22,455 nucleotides of DNA from a virus, in IMG/VR virus record IMGVR_UViG_3300035698_000961, positions 1 through 22,455 of that record; one strand, given 5' to 3'. The notes under the pieces are model-generated. The model was given only the letters and a program-made list of their open reading frames with translations, had not been told where the DNA came from and searched no databases. Made by a program: the position numbers and the translations under genes. Position 1 is the first letter of the stretch. Every line of letters begins with the position of its first letter. This document shows, one piece after another, positions 15,087 through 22,192 of the stretch.

Positions 15087-15719
15087 ATGAGAGTAGGAAT
15101 ATGTGGCCCGTCAGGGACAGGAAAGACCACCCTTGCGAAGAGGTTGGCAATGGAGTATGAATTGACCTACAAACCCTTATCTGCCAATACGGTACTGACA
15201 GAAATGGGTTATGATTTTGGGGCAAAGGAGATGGGACACCGTTGGATAATTAATAACTCTTCCGAGAAGATTGACTGGGGTATTGAGTTCCAAGAGCAAT
15301 TACTAAAGAGCCGCATTAATGCTTTGAAGGGGTTAGATAATGTTATTATTGACCGAACCCCCATTGATAACTTAGTCTACTCTATGTATGAGTGCCTTCA
15401 TAATGTAGATGAGAAATGGGTGGAAGCATTAAGAAAAAAGGCATTTGAATTTTACCTGACCTTTGACTTAATCATCTTTATACCTTACTCAAAGGAGCAG
15501 GGTAAAATTGAAGATAATGGTTCAAGAATACCAAACATATATTTCCAAGAACTAATCTCTACAATATTCGAGAGCCAGGTTAGGATTATTCATGACATGC
15601 TTTTTGATGAGGTAATGGAGAGTACACACAATGTACCGGCTCCAAAATTCATTAAGATTACTCAGTGGGATTTTGAGCAGAGACTTCGCTCTTGCAAAAC
15701 AGCTATAGATAAACTGTAA
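15087..15719 (+). CDS. P-loop nucleoside/nucleotide kinase-like ATPase
   Basis: This 210-residue protein begins directly with a P-loop, G7-P-S-G-T-G-K13-T-T, followed by 'LAKRLAMEY' as in the AAA_28/NadR-like kinase group. 'NVIIDRTPIDNLVYSMY' after ~90 residues looks like a Walker B/DRTP substrate motif seen in deoxynucleoside and nucleotide kinases. 'DLIIFIPYSKE' looks like the later core strand. A role in phosphorylating phage nucleotides (for instance a modified dNMP) is plausible given the TS-like pair, but kinases acting on modified bases in DNA or on unrelated substrates share this fold. The substrate cannot be read from the sequence. Its stop overlaps the next start in a TAATG. Confidence 0.7.
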   Translation: MRVGICGPSGTGKTTLAKRLAMEYELTYKPLSANTVLTEMGYDFGAKEMGHRWIINNSSEKIDWGIEFQEQLLKSRINALKGLDNVIIDRTPIDNLVYSMYECLHNVDEKWVEALRKKAFEFYLTFDLIIFIPYSKEQGKIEDNGSRIPNIYFQELISTIFESQVRIIHDMLFDEVMESTHNVPAPKFIKITQWDFEQRLRSCKTAIDKL

Positions 15720-16729
15720 TGGCTAAGAAAAGAAAGCTAATTGCATTAGCTTATGGCGACCACCATATAGGGGAGTTTAAACAGTTCAATAAGAATAACC
15801 AGAGGCTTAGAAACTCCTTAGATATATGGAGGGTACTAGGACATGAAGCTGAAAACAAGAAAGTACCCATCTTATTTACAGGGGATATGTTCGAGGTCCC
15901 TGACCACATGACCAACCGGGTATTCAACCTATCTTTAGAAGCCTACAAGGAAAACATAGAAAAGAAGAAGGTAGACTTCTATAGTATAGATGGAAACCAT
16001 GACCAGTCAGAGAGCAACACAATAACACACCGCTCTCAGAATTACCTCAATGGGTTCAATACTGTTTATGATACCTTCCACCACTTAGAGAATGATTACC
16101 AAGACCATGGAAAAGACTTCCGAGTTTTTGGAATACCCTATCTAAAAAGGAATGAGGGTTTTGTAAAGATAGTCGGACAGCTTTCTAAAAAGACCTCAAA
16201 GAAGCTTCTTAATATCCTATTGATACACACCGATGTTCATGGGGTATCATATCCAAATGGGTTAGTTCCAAATGATATACCCGGTCTACCTAGAGGGATG
16301 AACAAACTATTCAAGGCTTTTGATTTGGTTTTGGTTGGGCATATCCATAAGAAGATGAAGGTATCAGATAAAATCTTCATGCTGGGAGCCCCCCAACAAC
16401 AGAGCATTGAGGAAGCTGAGCTTAAGATGGGCTATTGGGAAGTCTACTCAGATAAAACCATGAAATTCAAACCATTGGATATGTACCCAGAGTTTAAGTT
16501 TATTATGGAAGGGGTTGAACCGCCTGATAACTTCCATTATTATACAGTTATCCAAAAGCCGAAGGAAAAAAAGAAGGTAGATAAGAAGGGGAAAGTTTTA
16601 AAGAAATTTTCCTTCTATCAATCACAGAGGGAATTAGTAGAAAATTACTTGAAGGAGATAGGGGTAGCGAATAAAGCTAAGAAAAGATTACTAACAAAGA
16701 TATTAGATGAAGCTGCAAAAAAGAATTGA
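15719..16729 (+). CDS. SbcD/Mre11-like nuclease (T4 gp47 type)
   Basis: This 336-residue calcineurin-like phosphoesterase would be the nuclease of the Mre11-Rad50-type complex that resects DNA ends. Metal-site motifs are in order: G13-D14-H-H16, G55-D56, G92-N-H-D95, H170-T-D-V-H174 and G207-H-I-H210. The C-terminal ~90 residues are Lys-rich and helical (KKVDKKGKVLKKF) and would hold the Rad50 partner. Length matches gp47. The partner ATPase gene follows with a 23-nt overlap, the usual arrangement. Confidence 0.9.
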   Translation: MAKKRKLIALAYGDHHIGEFKQFNKNNQRLRNSLDIWRVLGHEAENKKVPILFTGDMFEVPDHMTNRVFNLSLEAYKENIEKKKVDFYSIDGNHDQSESNTITHRSQNYLNGFNTVYDTFHHLENDYQDHGKDFRVFGIPYLKRNEGFVKIVGQLSKKTSKKLLNILLIHTDVHGVSYPNGLVPNDIPGLPRGMNKLFKAFDLVLVGHIHKKMKVSDKIFMLGAPQQQSIEEAELKMGYWEVYSDKTMKFKPLDMYPEFKFIMEGVEPPDNFHYYTVIQKPKEKKKVDKKGKVLKKFSFYQSQRELVENYLKEIGVANKAKKRLLTKILDEAAKKN

Positions 16730-18560
16730 ATTTTTAGAGCTCCAAATTGAGGGTTTCTTTTCTATCATAGCCCCACTCACTTACAAGTTGGATAGGATAG
16801 GACTAAACCTTATACAAGGGGAGAATGGTGCAGGTAAGACAACTATCTTATCTGCTTTACCGTGGGTGTGCTTCGGAATAGATTTAAAAGGACGGAGAAA
16901 CCCAGAGCCATGGGATGCAATACAACCCAAAGACTTCAAGGGTACCAAGGTAACCCTTACCTCAAAGGTTGATGGGAATTTTGTAGAGATAATTAGGCTC
17001 CACAAATATAAGGGCAAGGTAGACGGTATTAAGGGAGGCAGCCGTGTGATTTTAAAATTGAATGGTGTAACACGTGAAGAGTATCGTAACAAGGGTGACT
17101 TCACGAAAGCAATCATAGAATTGCTCGGTATGGATTATACCATTATGATTAACTCCATCATCTTCGGCCAGAAGCTTAAAACTCTTGTAGAAGAGACTGG
17201 TGCTAAGAGAAAGCAGGTATTTGATGAGCTATTCAAAGTGGACTACATCAATGATGCCAAGCAGTTAGCCCTAGATAAAAAGAAGGAGGTTCAGAAGGAG
17301 TTGGAAAAGAAAGAAGTAAAGAGGAAAGACCTTATAATGAAGGTAGAGCTTCTTAAATCCAAGAAACTGACCCAAAGGGCTAATTTAAAAGCCTACACAG
17401 AGAAAACAAATGATTTAAAAGCCCGTATACTAGATGGAGGTAAATCACTAGATAAACTACCCAAACTAAAGAAAGAGCTCTCAATCATTATACAAGAGAT
17501 GGGAAGGCTTAAATCGAAGGCTTTAGAAGAGAAGGCTAGAATAGAAAAACTAGATGGCCTTGAAAAAGAGGAGTTTAGAATGGATATGCGCTCAATAGAG
17601 TTATTTGCTGAGCCCGATGCTATAAAGGATAAGCTTAAAACCGTGAAGCTGTCTTTAGCTAATAAGAGAAAATGCCCGGCCTGTAATCAACCCCTAGTGG
17701 GAGAGAAAAGGTTAAAGCATGAAGAGACACTTAAAAACCAGAAAAAGAAACTAGAGAAGGACTTAAAAGCTGCCCAAAAGGAAGCATCTACTCACAAGGA
17801 AGCTTGGGATAAGCTAAAAATTAAAATAGGTAGGCTTAAAGAGAATAGCCCACTGTCTATATCAAAAAGATGGGATAGTCTTACCGCTAATAAGGCTAAG
17901 TATGAAGAGAAAATATATAGCACCAAAAAACTTAAAAAGAAAGTTAAGAAGTGGGAGTCCGAGCTATCGAGTGTAAAGAAGCCCAAGAGCTCCCTACAAG
18001 AAATTAGAAAGAAGATATCGTCAGGTAAGAAGGCTATAAAGAAATTCAACTTGACTGATTTAATGAATGAGGTAACACATTATGAATGGGCTATAAATAC
18101 CCCTTTATCTAACTCAGGGATTAAAGCCTATATCTTCAGCGAGATGTTGGATAACGTAAATGACCGGTTAGAGGTATATGCTCCATACATAGGGTTGAAG
18201 CCAAGATTTCAGGTTAATATAGACTCTGCCAGAAAAGACATTGACATTAAACTGATGAGGTTTGGTCAAGAAGTCAAGTATGAAGATTTATCAGGCGGAC
18301 AAGCACAACTAGTTGATGTAATTAGCCTAATGTCAATCCATGATATTTTTAGTGAAACGGTAGATTGTAATGTACTAATCACCGATGAGATATTTAAGTA
18401 CCTCGATGTTACAAATATCCAAATCGTATCTGAATTACTGAAAATCAAGAGCAAAGATAAAGCTAATCACGTAATCACTCATAATAAAGACCTGCGTACT
18501 CGAAATGCCTATATTACTGAAGTAATAGAGGACGAAGGAAAAACTAGGCTCGCAGTCTAA
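16707..18560 (+). CDS. SbcC/Rad50-like ATPase (T4 gp46 type)
   Basis: This 617-residue SMC-like ATPase partners with the Mre11-like nuclease in end resection. Walker A is G38-E-N-G-A-G-K44-T-T. Two Lys/Glu-rich coiled-coil stretches (~190-300 and ~345-455) flank a zinc hook C323-P-A-C326. The ABC signature is L528-S-G-G-Q532, Walker B is 'VLITDE' (D560, E561), and a later 'THNKDLRT' serves as the H-loop. The coils are short compared with cellular SbcC (about 1,000 residues) but normal for phage gp46 (560). A 36-nt gap with a promoter-like motif follows the gene. Confidence 0.92.
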   Translation: MKLQKRIEFLELQIEGFFSIIAPLTYKLDRIGLNLIQGENGAGKTTILSALPWVCFGIDLKGRRNPEPWDAIQPKDFKGTKVTLTSKVDGNFVEIIRLHKYKGKVDGIKGGSRVILKLNGVTREEYRNKGDFTKAIIELLGMDYTIMINSIIFGQKLKTLVEETGAKRKQVFDELFKVDYINDAKQLALDKKKEVQKELEKKEVKRKDLIMKVELLKSKKLTQRANLKAYTEKTNDLKARILDGGKSLDKLPKLKKELSIIIQEMGRLKSKALEEKARIEKLDGLEKEEFRMDMRSIELFAEPDAIKDKLKTVKLSLANKRKCPACNQPLVGEKRLKHEETLKNQKKKLEKDLKAAQKEASTHKEAWDKLKIKIGRLKENSPLSISKRWDSLTANKAKYEEKIYSTKKLKKKVKKWESELSSVKKPKSSLQEIRKKISSGKKAIKKFNLTDLMNEVTHYEWAINTPLSNSGIKAYIFSEMLDNVNDRLEVYAPYIGLKPRFQVNIDSARKDIDIKLMRFGQEVKYEDLSGGQAQLVDVISLMSIHDIFSETVDCNVLITDEIFKYLDVTNIQIVSELLKIKSKDKANHVITHNKDLRTRNAYITEVIEDEGKTRLAV

Positions 18561-18577
18561 TAAGTATCGTGGATAGA

Positions 18578-18590
18578 TATACTATTATCT
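18578..18590 (+). promoter_or_regulatory. Candidate phage promoter (TATACTATT motif)
   Basis: TATACTATTATCT lies in the 36-nt gap after the Rad50-like gene, with the TATACT core 19 nt before the ATG at 18597. It would drive the nuclease, the NusG-like gene and the unknown genes downstream. Confidence 0.55.
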
Positions 18591-18596
18591 AATACG

Positions 18597-19148
18597 ATGG
18601 CTATAAACAGTAGAAACAAAGGAAACAAAGCGGAACGAGTAGTTGCTAAACTGCTTCAAGAGTGGTCTGGCAAAGAGTTTGCACGAACACCCTCATCAGG
18701 TGGCCTCCAATGGTCAGCTACCAATGCAAAGGGGGATATAGTATGTACCACAGAGGGCCATCTATTCCCTTTATGCGTGGAAGTTAAACACCATGAGAAA
18801 GTAGATTTCAATGAGCTTTTAACGGGGAGTAAAAAGACACCCAAGATTATCCTATTTTGGGAGCAGTGCTTGAGAGATGCCCTACTTGCTAAAAAAGCCC
18901 CCATACTAATATTCCGATATAACAACTTACCCAAAGACTTCTTTTTTGTAGCCTTGGAAACATCTATATACCAGAGGATTAGGAAAGACCAGATGATGTC
19001 AGGGTATGGGCATGAGCTATTCCATATACGAACTGCTCAATATAACTTAACCATTATATCCACAAATACCCTGTTCAAATTCGATTACAAAGAACTTAAA
19101 AAAACACTAAAACCTCTATTGAAAAAATGGCGAAAAGGAAAGGCATAA
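18597..19148 (+). CDS. PD-(D/E)XK nuclease, Holliday-junction-resolvase-like
   Basis: This 183-residue protein has the compact PD-(D/E)XK core. 'NKGNKAERVVAKLL' carries the helix-1 Glu (E13), D47 is in 'AKGDIVC', and E62-V-K64 is in 'CVEVKHHE'. The 'GN.aEr...' start resembles archaeal Hjc-type resolvases and phage relatives. It would cut branched recombination intermediates or act as a structure-specific nuclease. The C-terminal half (LILFWEQCLRDALLAKKA-type helices, then a basic tail) is less typical. It overlaps the NusG-like gene by 22 nt. Other endonuclease roles within this fold, such as trimming concatemers, cannot be excluded. Confidence 0.72.
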   Translation: MAINSRNKGNKAERVVAKLLQEWSGKEFARTPSSGGLQWSATNAKGDIVCTTEGHLFPLCVEVKHHEKVDFNELLTGSKKTPKIILFWEQCLRDALLAKKAPILIFRYNNLPKDFFFVALETSIYQRIRKDQMMSGYGHELFHIRTAQYNLTIISTNTLFKFDYKELKKTLKPLLKKWRKGKA

Positions 19149-19894
19149 AATATAAGTGGTTTATTGCTTATATTGACGGAGAGGAACTCAGCTCATTAAA
19201 GAGGGAGTTACGGAGCTTGGATAATACTGAGCATATCAAAACCTATGTGCCTACACTTAAGGTACTTCAGAAACAGTTTAAAGGGAAAAGCCATTTTCAA
19301 AATAAACCCCTACTACTTAATTATGGGTTCTTTAAAATACCTGTATCATGGGGGTATAACCAAGAGTTTATGAGAGGGTTGCAAGATAAACTATCATGCT
19401 TAACCTCATGGTCAAAAGACCCCGCTAACTTAGTTGAAGGTGACCGAGTTAGATACCGAGCGAAGGCTGACTCAGAGGACACCATTAAGGTATCTAAAAA
19501 GAAATTCCACATGATGAAGGAGCGTAAAACCTATGCACCCATATCCGAGGCAACCGATAAAGAGATACAGAGGTTAATGGATATAGAGGCTGAGTTTAAA
19601 ATACACTCAGATAAAGACCTCACCAGATTAAAGGAAGGAGATAGCATAACCTTAAAAGGTAAACCCTTCGACAACTTAGAGGCAGTGATACTTGAGATTG
19701 ACCACCACCGTAGAAAAGTAAAGGTTAAGATTGGGGATGGTAATTTATTTTCAGAAGTGGAGGTTGAGTTTGAGAATGTATTTTACTCGATATATACCGA
19801 TGACATGGATGAGAGAGTAGGTAGGCATTTAAACATAGATGACTTCTACGGAGCAGGTAAATCAGATAACACAGAAATACACTTCGATGACTAA
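19127..19894 (+). CDS. NusG/Spt5-like transcription elongation factor
   Basis: This 255-residue protein begins with an NGN-like domain (~9-95): 'KWFIAYIDGEE', 'HIKTYVPTLKVLQKQFKG' and 'PLLLNYGFFKIP', matching NusG's aromatic beta-strand and 'lfpGYvfv' region. A first KOW-like strand 'VEGDRVRYRAK' (~105-115) is followed by a ~50-residue helical insert. A second, better KOW, 'LKEGDSITLKGKPFDN' to 'VKVKIGD', lies at ~167-200. The tail is acidic. It would bind elongating RNA polymerase and probably promote antitermination through the long phage operons. It is longer than bacterial NusG (about 180) because of the extra domain and insert. It overlaps the next gene by 8 nt. Confidence 0.68.
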   Translation: MAKRKGIKYKWFIAYIDGEELSSLKRELRSLDNTEHIKTYVPTLKVLQKQFKGKSHFQNKPLLLNYGFFKIPVSWGYNQEFMRGLQDKLSCLTSWSKDPANLVEGDRVRYRAKADSEDTIKVSKKKFHMMKERKTYAPISEATDKEIQRLMDIEAEFKIHSDKDLTRLKEGDSITLKGKPFDNLEAVILEIDHHRRKVKVKIGDGNLFSEVEVEFENVFYSIYTDDMDERVGRHLNIDDFYGAGKSDNTEIHFDD

Positions 19895-20831
19895 ATTTTG
19901 CCAAGAGGCCTATGATATACTGACGGACGATGAGAAGATGGCCCTTAACCTTCAAATCATTGGGGGTAAATCCAGTTGGGATGCCGGCCAGATTATAAAG
20001 AGGTCACATTACAAGTACCTAGAGATTAAATCAAGGGCTCAAAAATTCCTAGAGATATTCACTATCCATTACAACCTATTTGGGAGACTTATACCTGAAG
20101 AGCTTAGGATGAATGAGGGGGTAGAAACATACCTAAAGAATGTTATAGAAGGCCGGATGAATATCAGTTCGGCAGTCTTGGGAATAGAGAACCGTAGTTT
20201 TTCAGTACGGGGTATTAGGAATAGATATATAAAAACTGAAATAGAGAAACTACGGAACAGTAAGGCAGCCTCTGCTTATCAACTTTATAATCTCATACTG
20301 GACTTCGACAGATATAATAACTTTAGAATATTACCAGAAGAATTACAGGAGCCTTCAGCTTTCAAGAGAAGGAACAAAAACCTCCACAAGAAGCACATCA
20401 AGGCTATGATAAACCTATCCGAAGATGATATGGAATATCTAGTTAAAAGCTTTGGTAACCACACATCTAAAAAGAAGCTCTATACCTATTTTATAGAGGA
20501 TGCCGAGATACAGATGTATACTGCATACACTTTAACTGATACTAAGGAAGCAAGAGAGGCTTTAACTAAGCATAAGTTATATGGGTTCTCCAGTGAAACT
20601 AAGGCAGGTGAATTTGTTAGATTAATAGTAGAGTTTTGCGCCCTAGATAACAATCATTGTACTCAGGGACAACGGTTCTGGCCTTTGTATAGAGATTATA
20701 TAAAGTATGCTATTAATTATAAGGAGATGAATAACCTATCTTCACAAAGAGGGTTAGAGTGGGGAAATGAGGACCAAGACAAGAAGAGGCTACCTAATGC
20801 AAAAAAAATATTCAAGTCTGAGAAACCCTAA
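19887..20831 (+). CDS. Hypothetical protein downstream of the NusG-like gene
   Basis: I do not recognise this 314-residue protein. It is mostly helical and soluble, with a charged C-terminus (KKRLPNAKKIFKSEKP). The N-terminus has 'ILTDDEKMALNLQIIGGKS' followed by 'WDAGQIIKRSHYKYLEIKS', a helix-turn-helix-like arrangement. A later block ~220-265 contains 'GEFVRLIVEFCALDNNHC'. The frame is open back to an ATG at 19839, but 19887 gives a tidy 8-nt overlap with the NusG-like stop. Context suggests transcription or replication, but no function can be assigned. Confidence 0.72.
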   Translation: MTKFCQEAYDILTDDEKMALNLQIIGGKSSWDAGQIIKRSHYKYLEIKSRAQKFLEIFTIHYNLFGRLIPEELRMNEGVETYLKNVIEGRMNISSAVLGIENRSFSVRGIRNRYIKTEIEKLRNSKAASAYQLYNLILDFDRYNNFRILPEELQEPSAFKRRNKNLHKKHIKAMINLSEDDMEYLVKSFGNHTSKKKLYTYFIEDAEIQMYTAYTLTDTKEAREALTKHKLYGFSSETKAGEFVRLIVEFCALDNNHCTQGQRFWPLYRDYIKYAINYKEMNNLSSQRGLEWGNEDQDKKRLPNAKKIFKSEKP

Positions 20832-20843
20832 GAACCTAATTCT

Positions 20844-20851
20844 TATATTTG
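20844..20851 (+). promoter_or_regulatory. Possible Bacteroidota-type -7 box
   Basis: TATATTTG fits the TAnnTTTG -7 pattern of Bacteroidota vegetative promoters and lies 16 nt before the ATG at 20868, in a 36-nt gap lacking a good TATACTATT copy. No TTTG/TTG -33 box appears at the normal distance, so this is weak. Confidence 0.22.
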
Positions 20852-20867
20852 GATTAAATATAAAAAG

Positions 20868-21464
20868 ATGGGAGTAAAAACAGTTAAAAACATTGGTGGA
20901 GCCGAACAACAACTCCATAAATACAACCTAAAGGATTTAAAGAGAGCCTGCCTCGTAAGGGGTATGGAGTTCCAAGCTTCTACTGAGGCTGATATTTGGG
21001 GACTTCAATCCTTCTTTATAAAAAATCAATGGGTAGAGCCAGATAATTCATTATTGGATGCCTTTGATGACTGGTTTGATATGGAGATGGCATTAATAGG
21101 AAAGGGTGCAGACAACCCCGAGTATGATTGGATGTTCCACCCATCATTAAGAATGGGATTTACTACTGGTACCGATGATGAGGGAAACCAAATAGGTAGT
21201 AAGAAGCCAAGACTATTCAAGAAACCCACTACTAAGGTTAAAAAGAAGAGATTAAAAGCTTTAGGAGGTATCTTTGAAGGGACTAAGAAGGCTATGACAA
21301 TGGAACTCGCTATAACCAAACTTAAGAAGGTTAAAGAACTTGGCGAGGAACCCAACCATGAGACTATTCTAGCAAGAATAATAAAGAAGGTTACTAAACA
21401 GTTTCCTGAAGCTAACCCAAAATCAATGAAGATATGGTACAACAAAGCAAAGAAGATGGTTTAA
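20868..21464 (+). CDS. Hypothetical protein with SAP-like N-terminus
   Basis: This 198-residue protein begins with a short helical hairpin, 'YNLKDLKRACLVRGMEFQAS', which has the spacing of SAP/LEM-like DNA-binding motifs. It continues with an acidic segment (LLDAFDDWFDMEMAL), a basic Lys-rich linker (KPTTKVKKKRLKAL) and a helical C-terminus (ETILARIIKKVTKQF). The alternation of acidic and basic parts suggests a nucleic-acid or protein adaptor. No enzyme motif is seen. It starts after a 36-nt gap and overlaps the next gene by 31 nt. Confidence 0.72.
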   Translation: MGVKTVKNIGGAEQQLHKYNLKDLKRACLVRGMEFQASTEADIWGLQSFFIKNQWVEPDNSLLDAFDDWFDMEMALIGKGADNPEYDWMFHPSLRMGFTTGTDDEGNQIGSKKPRLFKKPTTKVKKKRLKALGGIFEGTKKAMTMELAITKLKKVKELGEEPNHETILARIIKKVTKQFPEANPKSMKIWYNKAKKMV

Positions 21465-21862
21465 CACAAGGGAATGATAACCCAGGCACAACCCCTATAA
21501 CTCTACCCGAGCTTATAAAATTAATGCCTCATTCCACTGCTAATGCCTTTAAGGTTAAGAAAGCACCGGGAGCCATTTATTTTATGCTTGACACTTTACC
21601 GATTAAGGCTACCACTAAGGAGGGTAATAAAGTTATCAATGTTTTAAAGTTCGGAAGGGATTGCAGTATAGTTAAAACCCAATCTATGGTGGACTTGGAT
21701 GCGACACTGGAACCAGTTAAATTGGAGGAGTTAGAAGCTCACATACTTGAAAAAATTGAACGCCTTAAATTAATCACCTCTGCTGCGGCAGTACAGGAAG
21801 ATTATACCGAGGCTAAATCTAACCTTGCCCACTATGATAGATTGGGCTTTAACATAAACTAA
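21434..21862 (+). CDS. Small hypothetical protein
   Basis: This 142-residue protein is unknown to me. An N-terminal Gly/Asn/Thr-rich stretch leads to 'LPELIKLMPHSTANAFKV', a beta-rich middle (GAIYFMLDTLPIKATT, then VINVLKFGRDCSIV) and a helical C-terminus (KLEELEAHILEKIERLKL). The ATG at 21434 gives a 31-nt overlap with the previous gene. No earlier ATG fits, and the next in-frame Met would cut into the conserved-looking core. One base separates its stop from the next ATG. Confidence 0.65.
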   Translation: MVQQSKEDGLTQGNDNPGTTPITLPELIKLMPHSTANAFKVKKAPGAIYFMLDTLPIKATTKEGNKVINVLKFGRDCSIVKTQSMVDLDATLEPVKLEELEAHILEKIERLKLITSAAAVQEDYTEAKSNLAHYDRLGFNIN

Positions 21863-21863
21863 G

Positions 21864-22115
21864 ATGGCAAAAATCATTGCAGTAAACAGAACAGTTACCC
21901 TTAATGAAGAGGGAGCTCTAGTATACCAAGAACATGAAAACTCTAAGGAAGAGGAGTTGGAAGATTTGGGTGTAATTGAAAGTGAGGCTATCATTGGCCT
22001 TGTGACTAGTATAGGTCAGGAAAATACCGATGAAATCAATATGACAAAGGCTGCCCTAGCTATGAGACCGCCTGGAAGTAAAGGCATAGTGGTAGAGAAA
22101 AGACTAGCTGAATAG
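21864..22115 (+). CDS. Small hypothetical protein
   Basis: This 83-residue protein is acidic in the middle (ENSKEEELEDLG), with beta-like ends 'IIAVNRTVTLNEEG' and 'GIVVEKRLAE'. It starts 1 nt after the previous stop, so both are very probably translated from one message. No motif or function is recognisable. Confidence 0.62.
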   Translation: MAKIIAVNRTVTLNEEGALVYQEHENSKEEELEDLGVIESEAIIGLVTSIGQENTDEINMTKAALAMRPPGSKGIVVEKRLAE

Positions 22116-22140
22116 ATTTTACTTTATCACCCGAAGAAGG

Positions 22141-22159
22141 GTATACTATTGATATATAG
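22141..22159 (+). promoter_or_regulatory. Candidate phage promoter, second long exact motif copy
   Basis: GTATACTATTGATATATAG is the same 19-mer as at 11514-11532 (23 nt identical with flanks) and sits in the 77-nt gap after 22115. Here the TATACT core lies 51 nt before the ATG at 22193, so the leader would be ~35-40 nt. No ORF starts at the closer distance, which favours a transcriptional role over a translational one. Confidence 0.62.
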
Positions 22160-22192
22160 AAGAATATTTATTAACCTCCATAAAAACATAAA

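Noticed and set aside
21026-21445. Minus-strand ORF (139 codons) opposite the SAP-like gene
   Set aside because: It looks hydrophobic and membrane-like only because it reads Lys/Glu-rich codons backwards; the plus-strand frame fits the gene packing.
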